Source: Thermoflexus hugenholtzii JAD2
GTDB taxonomy: Bacteria > Chloroflexota > Chloroflexia > Chloroflexales > Roseiflexaceae
DNA: 64,000 nucleotides
Assembly (NCBI GenBank): GCA_945881915.1
Contig: CAMCVW010000011.1
Location: forward strand, 16,073-80,072
Direction: 5' to 3'
Part shown: positions 27,284 to 35,542 of the stretch, in pieces
How positions within the stretch are numbered: the stretch's first letter is position 1
Layout: every line of letters starts with the position of its first letter
The notes under the pieces: model-generated
What the model saw: the letters and a program-made list of their open reading frames with translations, nothing else
The model's database searches: none
Told to the model about the DNA's origin: nothing
Program-made: the position numbers and the translations under genes

Positions 27284-28112
27284 GGGACTCCTTTGTACGA
27301 TAGTGGTCGCTCTGCCAAAATCTGGCGCCTGCGCAACAATGTCTGGCGGAGGAATTGGAAATTCCAGCCGAATGCTGCACATATGCGAGCGTCAGAATGA
27401 CGGATGTAACGCAAGGGCATGGCGATGAGTTGCTTGAGCACAAACCAGCCGACGCGCAGCCAGGGTTGTGACTTCAGATGCGCGTAGATTCCGTTTGGAT
27501 GTAGAGGTGGAGCCATTTGTGTGCACCACCGCCACTTCCGTTGCGTTGGTGAAAAATCTCGGCGTCGCGAGCCACAACCGTGCGCATACCTGCGCGTTGG
27601 GCGCGCCAGCACAAATCTGTGTCTTCCCAGTAGAGAAAAATCTGCTCATCGAAGCCTCCGAAGCACACCCAATCAGCCCGTCGCATCATCAACGCAGCCC
27701 CAGGGAGTGTATCGCGGTCGGCAATCCCAGCTGCCAGTGGGAATGATTCGCCGGGGTAGCGTGTTTTGGGCGCTATACAGGCAACTTCGGGATGTGCGCC
27801 GAGGTGCCCCAAGAGGCGTTCGGCCCACAGCGGTGTGACTAGTATATCAGGGTTGCAAAACACGACACATGCACCACGTGCCAACGCCGCGCCACGATTA
27901 CAGGCGCTCCCACAGCCCAGATTGGTCGGCAAATGCACCCATTGTGCGTGTGACATGGCGTGCTGCGGCGCATCGTCTGAGGCGTTGTCGACGGCGATGT
28001 ACTCGTACTGCCGGCCGGCAGGATCTGCGTCGAACGAAGCCTGGAGTGGCGCCAACAGGTGCGCACTGTTATACGTCACCAGGACCATACTCAGCGTCGG
28101 CGTGGAGGTCAT
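27280..28112 (-). pseudogene. GT2 family glycosyltransferase (rhamnosyltransferase-like), frameshifted
   Basis: The first frame (28112 to 27474) gives 212 residues with MVLVTYNSAHLL, the VDNASDD metal-site region, NLGCGSACNRGAA and the FDEQIFLYWEDTDLCWRAQR block of WbbL-like GT2 enzymes. It then stops early at 27474. A second frame picks up at the same place with YAHLKSQPWLRVGWFVLKQL and runs to a TGA at 27280, overlapping the next ATG (ATGA). That spacing and the fitting C-terminal helix show that the ancestral gene ended at 27280 and was about 275 residues long. The shift lies near 27480-27500. It may be a true inactivating mutation or an assembly error. It starts with ATGA overlap to the upstream gene. 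Confidence 0.75.
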
Positions 28113-29158
28113 CGTACCTCCTGCAGGACGCTGACAAACACGTTGCGGAATTGATTTGCTACCGTTGGCCAGGTGTGTGCAGCAATTGCGGTACGTGCGT
28201 TCCGACCGATTTCATTACGATTCGGAGCACTGATGAGTCGTTCCATGGCGGCCACGAGTGAGGTGGTATTGCCGTGCAGGTAGACGAAGCCATTGACTCC
28301 ATCGCGCACTTGTTCGAGGAGTGGCGGCAAATTGGGAACGACGCAGACGACACCGGCAGCTTGGGCTGCGACGAGCATACCCGACGTCGTAATCTCGGTA
28401 TAGGGCAGCACTACACCGTCACATGCGGCGAGGTACCGTGCTGCTTCGGCGTCTGCCATGAAGCGCGGATGAAGCGAAATGTTGATGCTGCGCGCGGAGC
28501 GCTGATGGATTTCGGACAAGTATGCTTTGTCGCCGGGATGACCAGCGATAATCAACAACGTTTGGGGGAGCAATGCCATGGCTTCGATGAGGACTTCGAG
28601 CCCTTTGTAGCGCCGAATCATCCCGAGGTACAAAAACACCGGCAACTCGGCATCGAGTCCCAGGCTCGTCCGGGCACTGTTGCGGGTAGGCAGTGGACCA
28701 AATGGTTCTGACGCATGCCCGTGGACGATGACGTGGATGTTGCGGGCATGGGGGTAGCGTTTTTGGATGCTCGCTTTGGTGCTGTGGTGGTGCACGGTCA
28801 GTGCGTGGCATTGTCGAATGACGCTGCCGATGGTGCGCATCGCGATGCTGGGGTGGTAGCATTCGTGCGGTTGCAAGTTATGCACCGTCCAGACGATGCG
28901 TACACCGCGGGCCCGGATGAATGCCAGTAGCAGGATCCAGCCCAACGAACGGAACCAGCAGACGATGCGATGCGGGTGCTGGACGAGGGCGTCGAAGAAG
29001 TGCAGGTGAAAAAGCCGCTGCCCCCGACCAAATAACATGCGCCAGATGGCGCGGCGCGGCGAACGACGGTCGATACGATCGGTGCTCGGGAATTCTGCGT
29101 ACAAGGCATCGAGGTAGGGGCTCTGGGCGAGGCGTGGTGGGAACGGATAGATATCCAT
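28109..29158 (-). CDS. GT4-like glycosyltransferase (VHNLxPHE type)
   Basis: A 349-residue GT-B enzyme. The N-terminal half has TVHNLQPHE, a block typical of a GT4-like subgroup that includes beta-mannosyl/glucuronosyl transferases for exopolysaccharides. The donor half has YLGMIRRYKGLEVLIEA and PYTEITTSGMLVAAQAAGV, where the classic EX7E is replaced by the TSG-type loop of that subgroup. A hydrophobic stretch (GWILLLAFI, near residue 75) may bind the membrane. AGGAGG lies 4 bases before the ATG. Its stop overlaps the next ATG, and the uridine kinase ends 8 bases upstream. Confidence 0.83.
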   Translation of the reverse strand: MDIYPFPPRLAQSPYLDALYAEFPSTDRIDRRSPRRAIWRMLFGRGQRLFHLHFFDALVQHPHRIVCWFRSLGWILLLAFIRARGVRIVWTVHNLQPHECYHPSIAMRTIGSVIRQCHALTVHHHSTKASIQKRYPHARNIHVIVHGHASEPFGPLPTRNSARTSLGLDAELPVFLYLGMIRRYKGLEVLIEAMALLPQTLLIIAGHPGDKAYLSEIHQRSARSINISLHPRFMADAEAARYLAACDGVVLPYTEITTSGMLVAAQAAGVVCVVPNLPPLLEQVRDGVNGFVYLHGNTTSLVAAMERLISAPNRNEIGRNARTAIAAHTWPTVANQFRNVFVSVLQEVR

Positions 29159-29166
29159 TGGACCTC

Positions 29167-29805
29167 CTAGCGCGCTACGGCAAGACGGGAGTTGGCGATG
29201 CGCCGTTGGATTTCGGCGCTCACGAGTTGAATCGCGGGTTGTGTGTCGTCGCCGCTGGGGATGATGATGTGTGCGTGTACACGTGACGGCGCTACGTACT
29301 GTTGGTGCATGGGGCGGACGGTCGACAGGTACTGTTGGCAGACCGAGACAACGTCGCGGCCACGTTCTTGGGTGTCACGCAGGATGCGTCGCAGCAGACG
29401 GATGTCGTCGTCGGCATCGATATAGATGCGCAAATCAAAGCGCTCGCGGAGTGCTGCATCGACAAACAACAAAATACCGTCGACGATGATGACCGGTTGC
29501 GCATGTACCGTGTGACCGCCGGCTGCCCGTGTATACGCGACAAAATCGTATTCCGGGACGACGACTGATGTACCGCTTGCCAATGCATCGAGATGCTGCA
29601 GACAGAGCGCGGTGTCGAACGCATCGGGGTGATCGAAGTTCATCTGCTGGCGCTCGGCCAGAGAATACGCAGCGAGATCACGGTAGTAGGCGTCGAATGG
29701 GATCCACGTGACTGCAGCCGCGTCGCTGGCTGCGATGATTTGCCGCGTCAACGTGGTCTTGCCGGACCCGCTGCCGCCGGCGATTCCGATGAAGGTTGGC
29801 TTCAT
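29167..29805 (-). CDS. udk: Uridine kinase-like P-loop kinase
   Basis: A 212-residue member of the uridine kinase/phosphoribulokinase family. The P-loop GGSGSGKT is at 10-17, followed by FDAYYRDLAAYSL (the metal and nucleoside region), NFDHPDAFD, which binds the nucleoside, and VIIVDGILLF. Udk phosphorylates uridine or cytidine with NTP as donor. The start at 29805 gives an ATGA overlap with the upstream polymerase gene. A pyrimidine kinase inside a polysaccharide operon is unusual; it could help supply UDP sugars, or it could phosphorylate another small molecule. That role is inference. Confidence 0.85.
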   Translation of the reverse strand: MKPTFIGIAGGSGSGKTTLTRQIIAASDAAAVTWIPFDAYYRDLAAYSLAERQQMNFDHPDAFDTALCLQHLDALASGTSVVVPEYDFVAYTRAAGGHTVHAQPVIIVDGILLFVDAALRERFDLRIYIDADDDIRLLRRILRDTQERGRDVVSVCQQYLSTVRPMHQQYVAPSRVHAHIIIPSGDDTQPAIQLVSAEIQRRIANSRLAVAR

Positions 29806-31265
29806 GGACGCACGACGCTTCCGTCGCTGGCTGCGATATTGCGCGCGACCGCCAGCTGTAGACCAATCGTGCACCAGAGCAGGGCCGTCATGTGGCTGAA
29901 TTCGATGTTGAAAAAATAGTGATCCAACATCCCCACCGCCAACGCTGCTACGATGCCGGCTTGCAACCCAATCAACCAGCTGGCGTGGACTTCGTCCTGG
30001 AGTGCAATCGCTTGTTGTAGGCTCTGCCAGGAACGCACAAACAAGTTGAGCATCATCCCCACAAAAATCACGAGGCCAATCAGACCCAGTCGCTGGGCAA
30101 TAGCCAAGTAGATGTTTGAGACGCCAGCGACCAAATCGATATCTGGCGCAGTACCGAAGCCAATCCCAAAGAACGGATATGCTTGGATGACCGCAATGGC
30201 GTTGTCGAATTCGGCGAGGCGCATCTGGTTGGCGCGGTCTTGGAACTGTACTCCCTGGACGATGCGGGTCACGAATTGTTCACCGATGCCGACAAAGACT
30301 ATCAAAATGGTCGCAAAAATGCCGGCTGCCACAATCCAGCCCCATAAACGCCGGTAGCGTACGGTGGCCACGTAGATTGCCGCAATCATCAGGCCGCCGA
30401 GTGCTGCCCGCGAAAACGTGAGGAACAGCACCAAAACGACAATCGCACTGATGGGAATCATCCATTTGCGGGGCAATACCGGTTGAGCGACGATGGTCTG
30501 TGTGGCGGCGATAGCCCCGATGACGGCCAACATCCCACCGTAACTATTGGGGTCTACAGACAAGCCGATAGCCCGCATCAATCCGCTGGTGTCGTCTTCG
30601 ACATAGCGCAGAATGCGCCCGCTGGTCGGATACCCGAAGCGCCCAAGCTGCACGAGCAGTTGCTCGGAAAGCGTGGCTGGAATGACATACAACACCAATC
30701 CGATGCATGCCGACACGGCCCCGCCGATGAGGAGGAGCCGCAGTGCCCACTGCACGTCGACGTCGTCTTGGACACCATCCAATACCGCAAACATCAGCAA
30801 GATGCCCAGCAAAAATTTGACGTAGTTGTGGAGCGTCGTCATGTCTGGCAGACCACGGGCACCGAGGAAGAGTGCAAACAACGTGAAGCCGATGTACCCA
30901 AATACAATCGGCGCATAGGACGTCAGATTGAGGCGGTAATGGGGGGTAGTCAGCAGATGCAGGATGCGCATGGCGAGGAGGGCTGCAATAGCAACCTCGA
31001 GCAATGCCGGGGTAATGACGGCGCGGAACGGCATCGTCCCAAATGGAAAAATCGTCACCAGCATGACGACTGTGGCCAACATGACGCGTGTGCTGCGCAA
31101 CGAATAATACGTCACCAGCAGTGCGACCATGGCGACAAAAGGCGCCCAAAATGCGCCATAGACCACTGCTGCTGCACCGCCAAGACACAACACCAATCCC
31201 ACCGACATTGCCCAGAGGGGCCGGCGGTCGCTGGGTCGTGTTTGATTGAACCAAGCGGTAAGCAT
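29802..31265 (-). CDS. O-antigen ligase/polymerase-like membrane protein
   Basis: A 487-residue protein with about 12 hydrophobic helices, typical of the WaaL/Wzy superfamily (Wzy_C domain). The large loop before the last helices carries FFGIGFGTAPD, which fits the H/G-rich catalytic loop region, followed by NIYLAIAQRLGLIGLVIF. Such proteins polymerise or ligate undecaprenyl-linked oligosaccharides on the outer face of the cytoplasmic membrane. The ATG at 31265 has AGGG six bases upstream and is preferred over a GTG two codons earlier. It is near the promoter end of the operon, so it is probably the polymerase for the repeat unit built by the downstream transferases. Confidence 0.82.
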   Translation of the reverse strand: MLTAWFNQTRPSDRRPLWAMSVGLVLCLGGAAAVVYGAFWAPFVAMVALLVTYYSLRSTRVMLATVVMLVTIFPFGTMPFRAVITPALLEVAIAALLAMRILHLLTTPHYRLNLTSYAPIVFGYIGFTLFALFLGARGLPDMTTLHNYVKFLLGILLMFAVLDGVQDDVDVQWALRLLLIGGAVSACIGLVLYVIPATLSEQLLVQLGRFGYPTSGRILRYVEDDTSGLMRAIGLSVDPNSYGGMLAVIGAIAATQTIVAQPVLPRKWMIPISAIVVLVLFLTFSRAALGGLMIAAIYVATVRYRRLWGWIVAAGIFATILIVFVGIGEQFVTRIVQGVQFQDRANQMRLAEFDNAIAVIQAYPFFGIGFGTAPDIDLVAGVSNIYLAIAQRLGLIGLVIFVGMMLNLFVRSWQSLQQAIALQDEVHASWLIGLQAGIVAALAVGMLDHYFFNIEFSHMTALLWCTIGLQLAVARNIAASDGSVVRP

Positions 31266-31272
31266 GTGCACC

Positions 31273-31965
31273 CTATGAATAGAGGGTCAGTGGCTGAGCA
31301 AACGTTGCTTTTATGGGAGATTCGCGCAGCGCCCGCCGGTATTCTTCGGGTCGTCCGCAGATATTTGGGTCCAAAACCCCTGCTTTGTAGAGCTCGTCGA
31401 CCTGTGCGGCGGCTGCTTTGGAACGCAATTCTGCCAGGGTGGTGACCACCCATGACCAGACTTCGAAGTCGTCTCGGGCAATGTCCGCGCCGACTGGTAG
31501 TGCATCACGGAGGGTTTTGATAATGGAGCGGGCACTCAGTGGGTGCAGATGGGCAATGTACCCCAATGTGGTGACGCACACGATGCGTGCGGCAGCCGAG
31601 GCTTGGTCATTACGGACAATATCGGCCAGCACGGGTATGGCAGTGGGACCGAATGCAGGTATGGTTGCCTCGAATACCTCGTACAGCCCATCGAGCAGAT
31701 CGTCGGTGCGTACAAATACCTCGGCGATGATGTCGAGTGCAGCCACGTCGTGCCAGTGTGACAAAAAAATCAATGCATGCGAACGTGCATACAGCGCGTC
31801 TTCGTGACTATTCAACGGCAAGCGCTGCGCGAGACGCGTGCGCAACAGAGGTGCGTAGACCGCAGCATGCGCATCGATATGCGTAATCAAATCTGCTGAT
31901 ACCTGCGCACCTGCTCGTTCGAGGTGCGTCATGACCAGCTGGTTGTCTTTTGCATTGAATATCAT
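31273..31965 (-). CDS. HEAT-like/DUF1186-like helical protein
   Basis: A 230-residue all-helical protein with no signal peptide or membrane segment. Helical pairs with AARIVCVTTLGYIAHLHP and a tail VDELYKAGVLDPNICGRPEE resemble DUF1186/HEAT-type proteins, in which paired helices form a scaffold. The start at 31965 is preferred to one at 32043, because an extended -10 promoter (31999-32007) lies between the two. It is the first gene of the polysaccharide operon, with its TAG 8 bases before the polymerase ATG. Its function is not known; a scaffold or regulatory role is only a guess. Confidence 0.55.
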   Translation of the reverse strand: MIFNAKDNQLVMTHLERAGAQVSADLITHIDAHAAVYAPLLRTRLAQRLPLNSHEDALYARSHALIFLSHWHDVAALDIIAEVFVRTDDLLDGLYEVFEATIPAFGPTAIPVLADIVRNDQASAAARIVCVTTLGYIAHLHPLSARSIIKTLRDALPVGADIARDDFEVWSWVVTTLAELRSKAAAAQVDELYKAGVLDPNICGRPEEYRRALRESPIKATFAQPLTLYS

Positions 31966-31998
31966 TTGTCCGTGCACCAACGCTAAAGATTCTGTTTG

Positions 31999-32007
31999 AT
32001 TGTACCA
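31999..32007 (-). promoter_or_regulatory. Probable promoter of the polysaccharide operon
   Basis: An extended -10 (TG-G-TACAAT) on the minus strand, about 34 bases before the ATG at 31965. The -35 is weak. Confidence 0.45.
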
Positions 32008-32251
32008 TTCTCTGGCCACCGTCGAGTGGGGTGACCCGGTCATACCATACGTTTTTCGTGGGATAAACCCGACACAAATACAGATAATTCTGCTCTTTTA
32101 TCCAAAAAAATGCCAAAAACTGTATTCTGTTCATCTGTTTTGGCACAGAGAAGAAAATCACCACCTTGGCGCGCAGCGTGCACCCAAATGAACCAGCTGC
32201 GATGGACTCACTGATGCGCTTGGGAGGGATGTGGGCGGGCACGGTGCTTGG

Positions 32252-32260
32252 TGGTATAGT
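32252..32260 (+). promoter_or_regulatory. Extended -10 promoter of the ThuA-like gene
   Basis: TG-G-TATAGT lies 35 bases before the ATG at 32296; GAGGAG precedes that ATG. The remaining gap (32044-32251) holds an 8-bp inverted repeat TGCCAAAA/TTTTGGCA (32111-32145) of unknown role. Confidence 0.5.
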
Positions 32261-32295
32261 TGTGCAGGCGACGTTCAAAATAGAGGAGTACCACC

Positions 32296-33015
32296 ATGAC
32301 ACGTGTAGTCGTATGGAACGAATTTGTGCATGAGCATGAAGCAGGTCATCCTGCTGGAAAAATCTACCCAACCGGTATCCACGGAGCCATTGCCGAAGGT
32401 CTCAAGGCCTATGACGGCTCGATGACGGTCAAAACCGCCACCCTCCCAGAGCCAGAGCATGGCTTGAGCGAAGCAGTCCTGGCCGAGACCGATGTATTGG
32501 TCTGGTGGGGTCATGCCGCCCACGAGAAAGTCGACGATGCCGTCGTCGCCCGCGTCAAGAAGCATGTCGTCGAACGTGGCATGGGCTTGGTTGTGTTGCA
32601 TTCGGGGCATTTTTCGAAGATATTCAAATCCTTAATGGGCACCACGTGTGACCTCAAGTGGCGCGAATCGGACGACATCGAGCGGGTCTGGGTCATCGAA
32701 CCAAGCCATCCGATTGCCGCCAACGTGCCACAGCACTTTGAACTGCCCGAAGAAATGTACGGCGAGCGTTTCGACATTCCTGCTCCCGACAATTTGGTGA
32801 TGGTCAGCTGGTTCACCGGTGGCGAAGTGTTCCGCAGTGGCTGCTGCTACCACCGTGGCAACGGCAAGGTCTTTTACTTCCGCCCTGGGCATGAGTCCTA
32901 CCCGACGTACTTCGACAAGAACGTCCGCTTGGTCATCGGCAACGGCGTGAAGTGGGCTGCTCCGAGTGGTTTGGTGCGCCCAACCTACGGCAACCACAAG
33001 TCCCATAACAAGTAG
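32296..33015 (+). CDS. ThuA-like protein (trehalose utilisation family)
   Basis: A 239-residue protein of the ThuA superfamily, which has a class I glutamine amidotransferase-like fold. Recognisable blocks are [49 protein letters not shown] and the C-terminal [14 protein letters not shown]. In rhizobia ThuA takes part in trehalose/maltitol use, and related domains process other sugars (3-keto-glucosides have been proposed). The GAGGAG ribosome site fits the ATG. It is transcribed with its own promoter and followed by a hairpin, so it is probably monocistronic. The true substrate here is unknown. Confidence 0.85.
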   Translation: MTRVVVWNEFVHEHEAGHPAGKIYPTGIHGAIAEGLKAYDGSMTVKTATLPEPEHGLSEAVLAETDVLVWWGHAAHEKVDDAVVARVKKHVVERGMGLVVLHSGHFSKIFKSLMGTTCDLKWRESDDIERVWVIEPSHPIAANVPQHFELPEEMYGERFDIPAPDNLVMVSWFTGGEVFRSGCCYHRGNGKVFYFRPGHESYPTYFDKNVRLVIGNGVKWAAPSGLVRPTYGNHKSHNK

Positions 33016-33027
33016 GCAACGATTCTG

Positions 33028-33066
33028 ACCCACACGATGCCCGCGCCTGCGGCTTATCGTGTGGGT
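33028..33066 (+). terminator. Hairpin between the ThuA-like gene and rlmI
   Basis: A perfect 11-bp stem (33028-33038 with 33056-33066) plus an inner GC pairing. The downstream tract is only partly T-rich, so it may be a weak terminator or attenuator. Confidence 0.6.
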
Positions 33067-33099
33067 TCTGTCTGTTTTGTGTTGCAAAGGAACGCCACC

Positions 33100-34284
33100 A
33101 TGGCACGACCCGAAGTCACCCTTCCACGCCAGTTGCGCGATGTGCTCCGTAGCGGTCATCCTTGGGTCTATCGCAATCATGTCGACCCGGGTGTGATCTA
33201 CCCTGACGGCACCGAAGTCGTCGTGCGTTGTGCGGGCTGGCGCGGGATTGGGCTGTGGGATGCCACCGGAGCCATCGCCATCCGCATTTATAGCAGCCAT
33301 GATCGCATCGATGCCGCGTTGCTGAACCAGCGCGTGCTGGCGGCTTGGAACGGCCGGGCGATGCTCCGCCGCCAGGGCGTGACGGCCTACCGCTGGTTGT
33401 TCGGTGAGGGGGACGGGTTGCCTGGGTTGACCGTCGATTTGTACGGAACCGTGGCCGTGGTGCAGAGTTATGGTACTGGTCCGGGGCATCTGATGGCATT
33501 GCTTATTCCCGCGTTGTGCGCTGCAAATCCCGAATTGCAGGCGATTTTGGGAAGCAAGAGTCGTGACGAAGAGCCGCAGACCGAGCAACGCCGGGCATTG
33601 CTCTGGGGGGAAATGCCCGAAGGGGAGTTGATTGTCACCGAATACGCCGGATTGCAGTTTGTGGTGGATCCCCAAGTCGGCCAGAAAACAGGCTTGTTCC
33701 TTGATCACCGAGAAAACCGGCACGCGCTGATGCATTGGGTATACGACAAAACCGTATTGAATTGTTTTTCGTATACCGGGGCATTCTCGCTGTATGCACT
33801 CAGAGGCGGCGCGCGCAAAGTCGTGAGTGCAGACATCGGGCGCGGGTTGGCCGAAGCAGCTGACCGTAATATTGCACTCAATGACTTACCGGCCGATCGC
33901 CACCAGTTCATCACCACAGACTGCTTTGATTTGCTCCAGAAAATGACCGGTGATGGCCGTAAATATGATGTCATCATCCTCGACCCACCGAGTTTTGCAC
34001 GGACGCGACAGCAACGTGAAGCGGCGATTCTCGCATATACACGCTTGAATGCATTGGCGATGAAGTGTCTGACACCGAATGGCTTGTTGGTAACGGCGAG
34101 TTGTACGAGCCAAGTGAGCCCCGAAGACTTCCGCACCATGGTGGCCAGTGCCGCTAGCGACTGTGGCTTGGCGGTGCAGATAGTCCACGAAGCAGGTCAC
34201 GCCGTTGATCATCCGGTGCCGGCGCACTTCCCCGAAGGACGCTACCTCAAGTACATCGTTGGGCGCGTCCATCTGCCCTGGTAG
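33100..34284 (+). CDS. rlmI: 23S rRNA (cytosine-C5)-methyltransferase, RlmI type
   Basis: A 394-residue SAM-dependent methyltransferase. An N-terminal PUA domain (about 1-75, with GHPWVYRNHV) is followed by an RlmI-like EEHEE linker domain with WLFGEGDGLPGLTVD, then the Rossmann methyltransferase with NCFSYTGAFSLYALRGGA and ILDPPSFAR, and SCTSQVSPEDF late in the fold. RlmI forms m5C1962 in E. coli 23S rRNA. The start at 33100 has AAAGG 9 bases upstream and puts the PUA domain at the very N-terminus. An upstream in-frame codon lies in the preceding hairpin and is unlikely. Confidence 0.9.
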   Translation: MARPEVTLPRQLRDVLRSGHPWVYRNHVDPGVIYPDGTEVVVRCAGWRGIGLWDATGAIAIRIYSSHDRIDAALLNQRVLAAWNGRAMLRRQGVTAYRWLFGEGDGLPGLTVDLYGTVAVVQSYGTGPGHLMALLIPALCAANPELQAILGSKSRDEEPQTEQRRALLWGEMPEGELIVTEYAGLQFVVDPQVGQKTGLFLDHRENRHALMHWVYDKTVLNCFSYTGAFSLYALRGGARKVVSADIGRGLAEAADRNIALNDLPADRHQFITTDCFDLLQKMTGDGRKYDVIILDPPSFARTRQQREAAILAYTRLNALAMKCLTPNGLLVTASCTSQVSPEDFRTMVASAASDCGLAVQIVHEAGHAVDHPVPAHFPEGRYLKYIVGRVHLPW

Positions 34285-34366
34285 GTGTCACGTATCGGCA
34301 TGCAACCTTCAGGCGTCATTCCATGGTCCGTGGGGTGTGTGTCGGGCGCAGCGAATGTGCGGGCCA

Positions 34367-34668
34367 TGGAATCGTATGCAAGATGGAGAATTACGGTATG
34401 GATGGGGTGCAGTTCATCTGAGAAGCAGTGATGTGAGCATCTTGTACACGATGGCATGCCGACGACGAACAATTGCGATACGACAACGCTGACAGTCGGC
34501 ATGCCATGACGGTGAGGTGGAATCGTGTGCAAGATGGAGAATTACGGTGTGGATGGGGTGCAGTTTATCTGAGAAGCAGTGATGTGAGCATCTTGTACAC
34601 GATGGCATGCCGACGACGAACAATTGCGATACGACAACGCTGACAGTCGGCATGCCATGACGGTGTCC
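34367..34668. repeat. 151-bp tandem duplication with internal inverted repeats
   Basis: Two direct copies (34367-34517 and 34518-34668) differ at about three positions over ~147 bases. Each contains a 13-bp inverted repeat, ATGGCATGCCGAC and its complement, at 34451-34463/34495-34507 and 34602-34614/34646-34658, enclosing 31 bases. A partial third copy, GGCATGCCATGAAGG, follows near 34680. The period is not a multiple of three and no coding frame is convincing. The flanking gap (34285-34919) also holds a 9-bp inverted repeat ATTCCATGG/CCATGGAAT (34318-34372) and otherwise nothing I recognise. Confidence 0.85.
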
Positions 34669-34858
34669 CGTCATTTGAAGGCATGCCATGAAGGTGGGGG
34701 GAGCACGCACCCGCATTTTCCGCCCCGAGGCGCTGGCAGTAGCCCAAAAGAGTGCACTGACATGCCACGCGAGCACATTGAATGAAAGATCGACGGCGGA
34801 GTGCGCGCGCACTCCGCTTTTTTCAGCAAACACTCACAAACAAATTCCCTGCAAATCG

Positions 34859-34887
34859 TTGCAAAATCTGTGCAAAACCTGTATAGT
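34859..34887 (+). promoter_or_regulatory. Promoter of the TetR/efflux operon
   Basis: TTGCAA, 17 bases, TATAGT. Transcription should start near 34894, inside the operator. Confidence 0.8.
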
Positions 34888-34893
34888 GATACT

Positions 34894-34905
34894 TACCGTT
34901 CGGTA
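34894..34905 (+). promoter_or_regulatory. Palindromic operator, probably for the adjacent TetR
   Basis: The perfect palindrome TACCGTTCGGTA lies between the -10 box and the TetR ATG, at the expected transcription start. Autorepression is likely by analogy with other TetR-controlled efflux operons. Confidence 0.65.
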
Positions 34906-34919
34906 GTTTAGGGGGCGCG

Positions 34920-35504
34920 ATGGTACGAGGCGGGCATCACACGGCAGAGAAGATCCTCGAAACGGCGCATCATTTGTTTATGGCGCGTGGCTATGTGGGG
35001 GTATCGATCAACGAAGTCGTGCAGACAGTCGGGATTACCAAGCCATCTCTGTACTATCACTACGCGGACAAAGAAGCGCTGTATGCAGCGGTAGCAGAGC
35101 GTGCATTGGTGGCGATGGGTGCAGAGTTGCTGGCTGCAATTGCGGACGAGACCATCGGGTTCGAACGGCAATTGACGGCGGTGATTGCGACAATCCAGGC
35201 GCACAATGCAGAGGACTTCCGGATGATGCGGCACGAAATCCGGGTGCATCTGGATGAAGGTCACCAGCAACGTGTCGGGATGCGCTTTTATGCATCGATG
35301 ATGGTGCCGATCGAAACGCTGATGGAGCGGGGAATCGTGCTCAGGTACTTCGCGGGGCGCAGGGCGAGTGAACTGGCGATGTTGTTTTTTTGTTTGGTAG
35401 AAGCGTTTACGGGGCCTGAGGCGATGGCAGTGCAGCTGCAGCTGACGGCAGAGCATATCAGCGGGATGTTTTTGTACGGGGTCGCTGCCCCACTACGTGT
35501 GTAA
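34920..35504 (+). CDS. TetR family transcriptional repressor
   Basis: A 194-residue TetR-type regulator. The N-terminal helix-turn-helix (about 10-55) reads AEKILETAHHLFMARGYVGV and TKPSLYYHYADKEALYAAV, which match the family closely. The C-terminal ligand domain is not specific enough to name a ligand. It is the first gene of an operon with a membrane fusion protein, an ABC ATPase and a MacB-like permease, so it presumably derepresses export when it binds an exported compound. A palindrome at 34894-34905, overlapping the transcription start, is the likely operator. Confidence 0.92.
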   Translation: MVRGGHHTAEKILETAHHLFMARGYVGVSINEVVQTVGITKPSLYYHYADKEALYAAVAERALVAMGAELLAAIADETIGFERQLTAVIATIQAHNAEDFRMMRHEIRVHLDEGHQQRVGMRFYASMMVPIETLMERGIVLRYFAGRRASELAMLFFCLVEAFTGPEAMAVQLQLTAEHISGMFLYGVAAPLRV

Positions 35505-35542
35505 TGTGTCGTGTATTGGTGATACGAAAAGAGGAACTACAG

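Noticed and set aside
34414..34833. Repeated peptide frames in the 151-bp duplication
   Set aside because: The repeat period is not a multiple of three, so the frame differs between copies, and there is no ribosome site.
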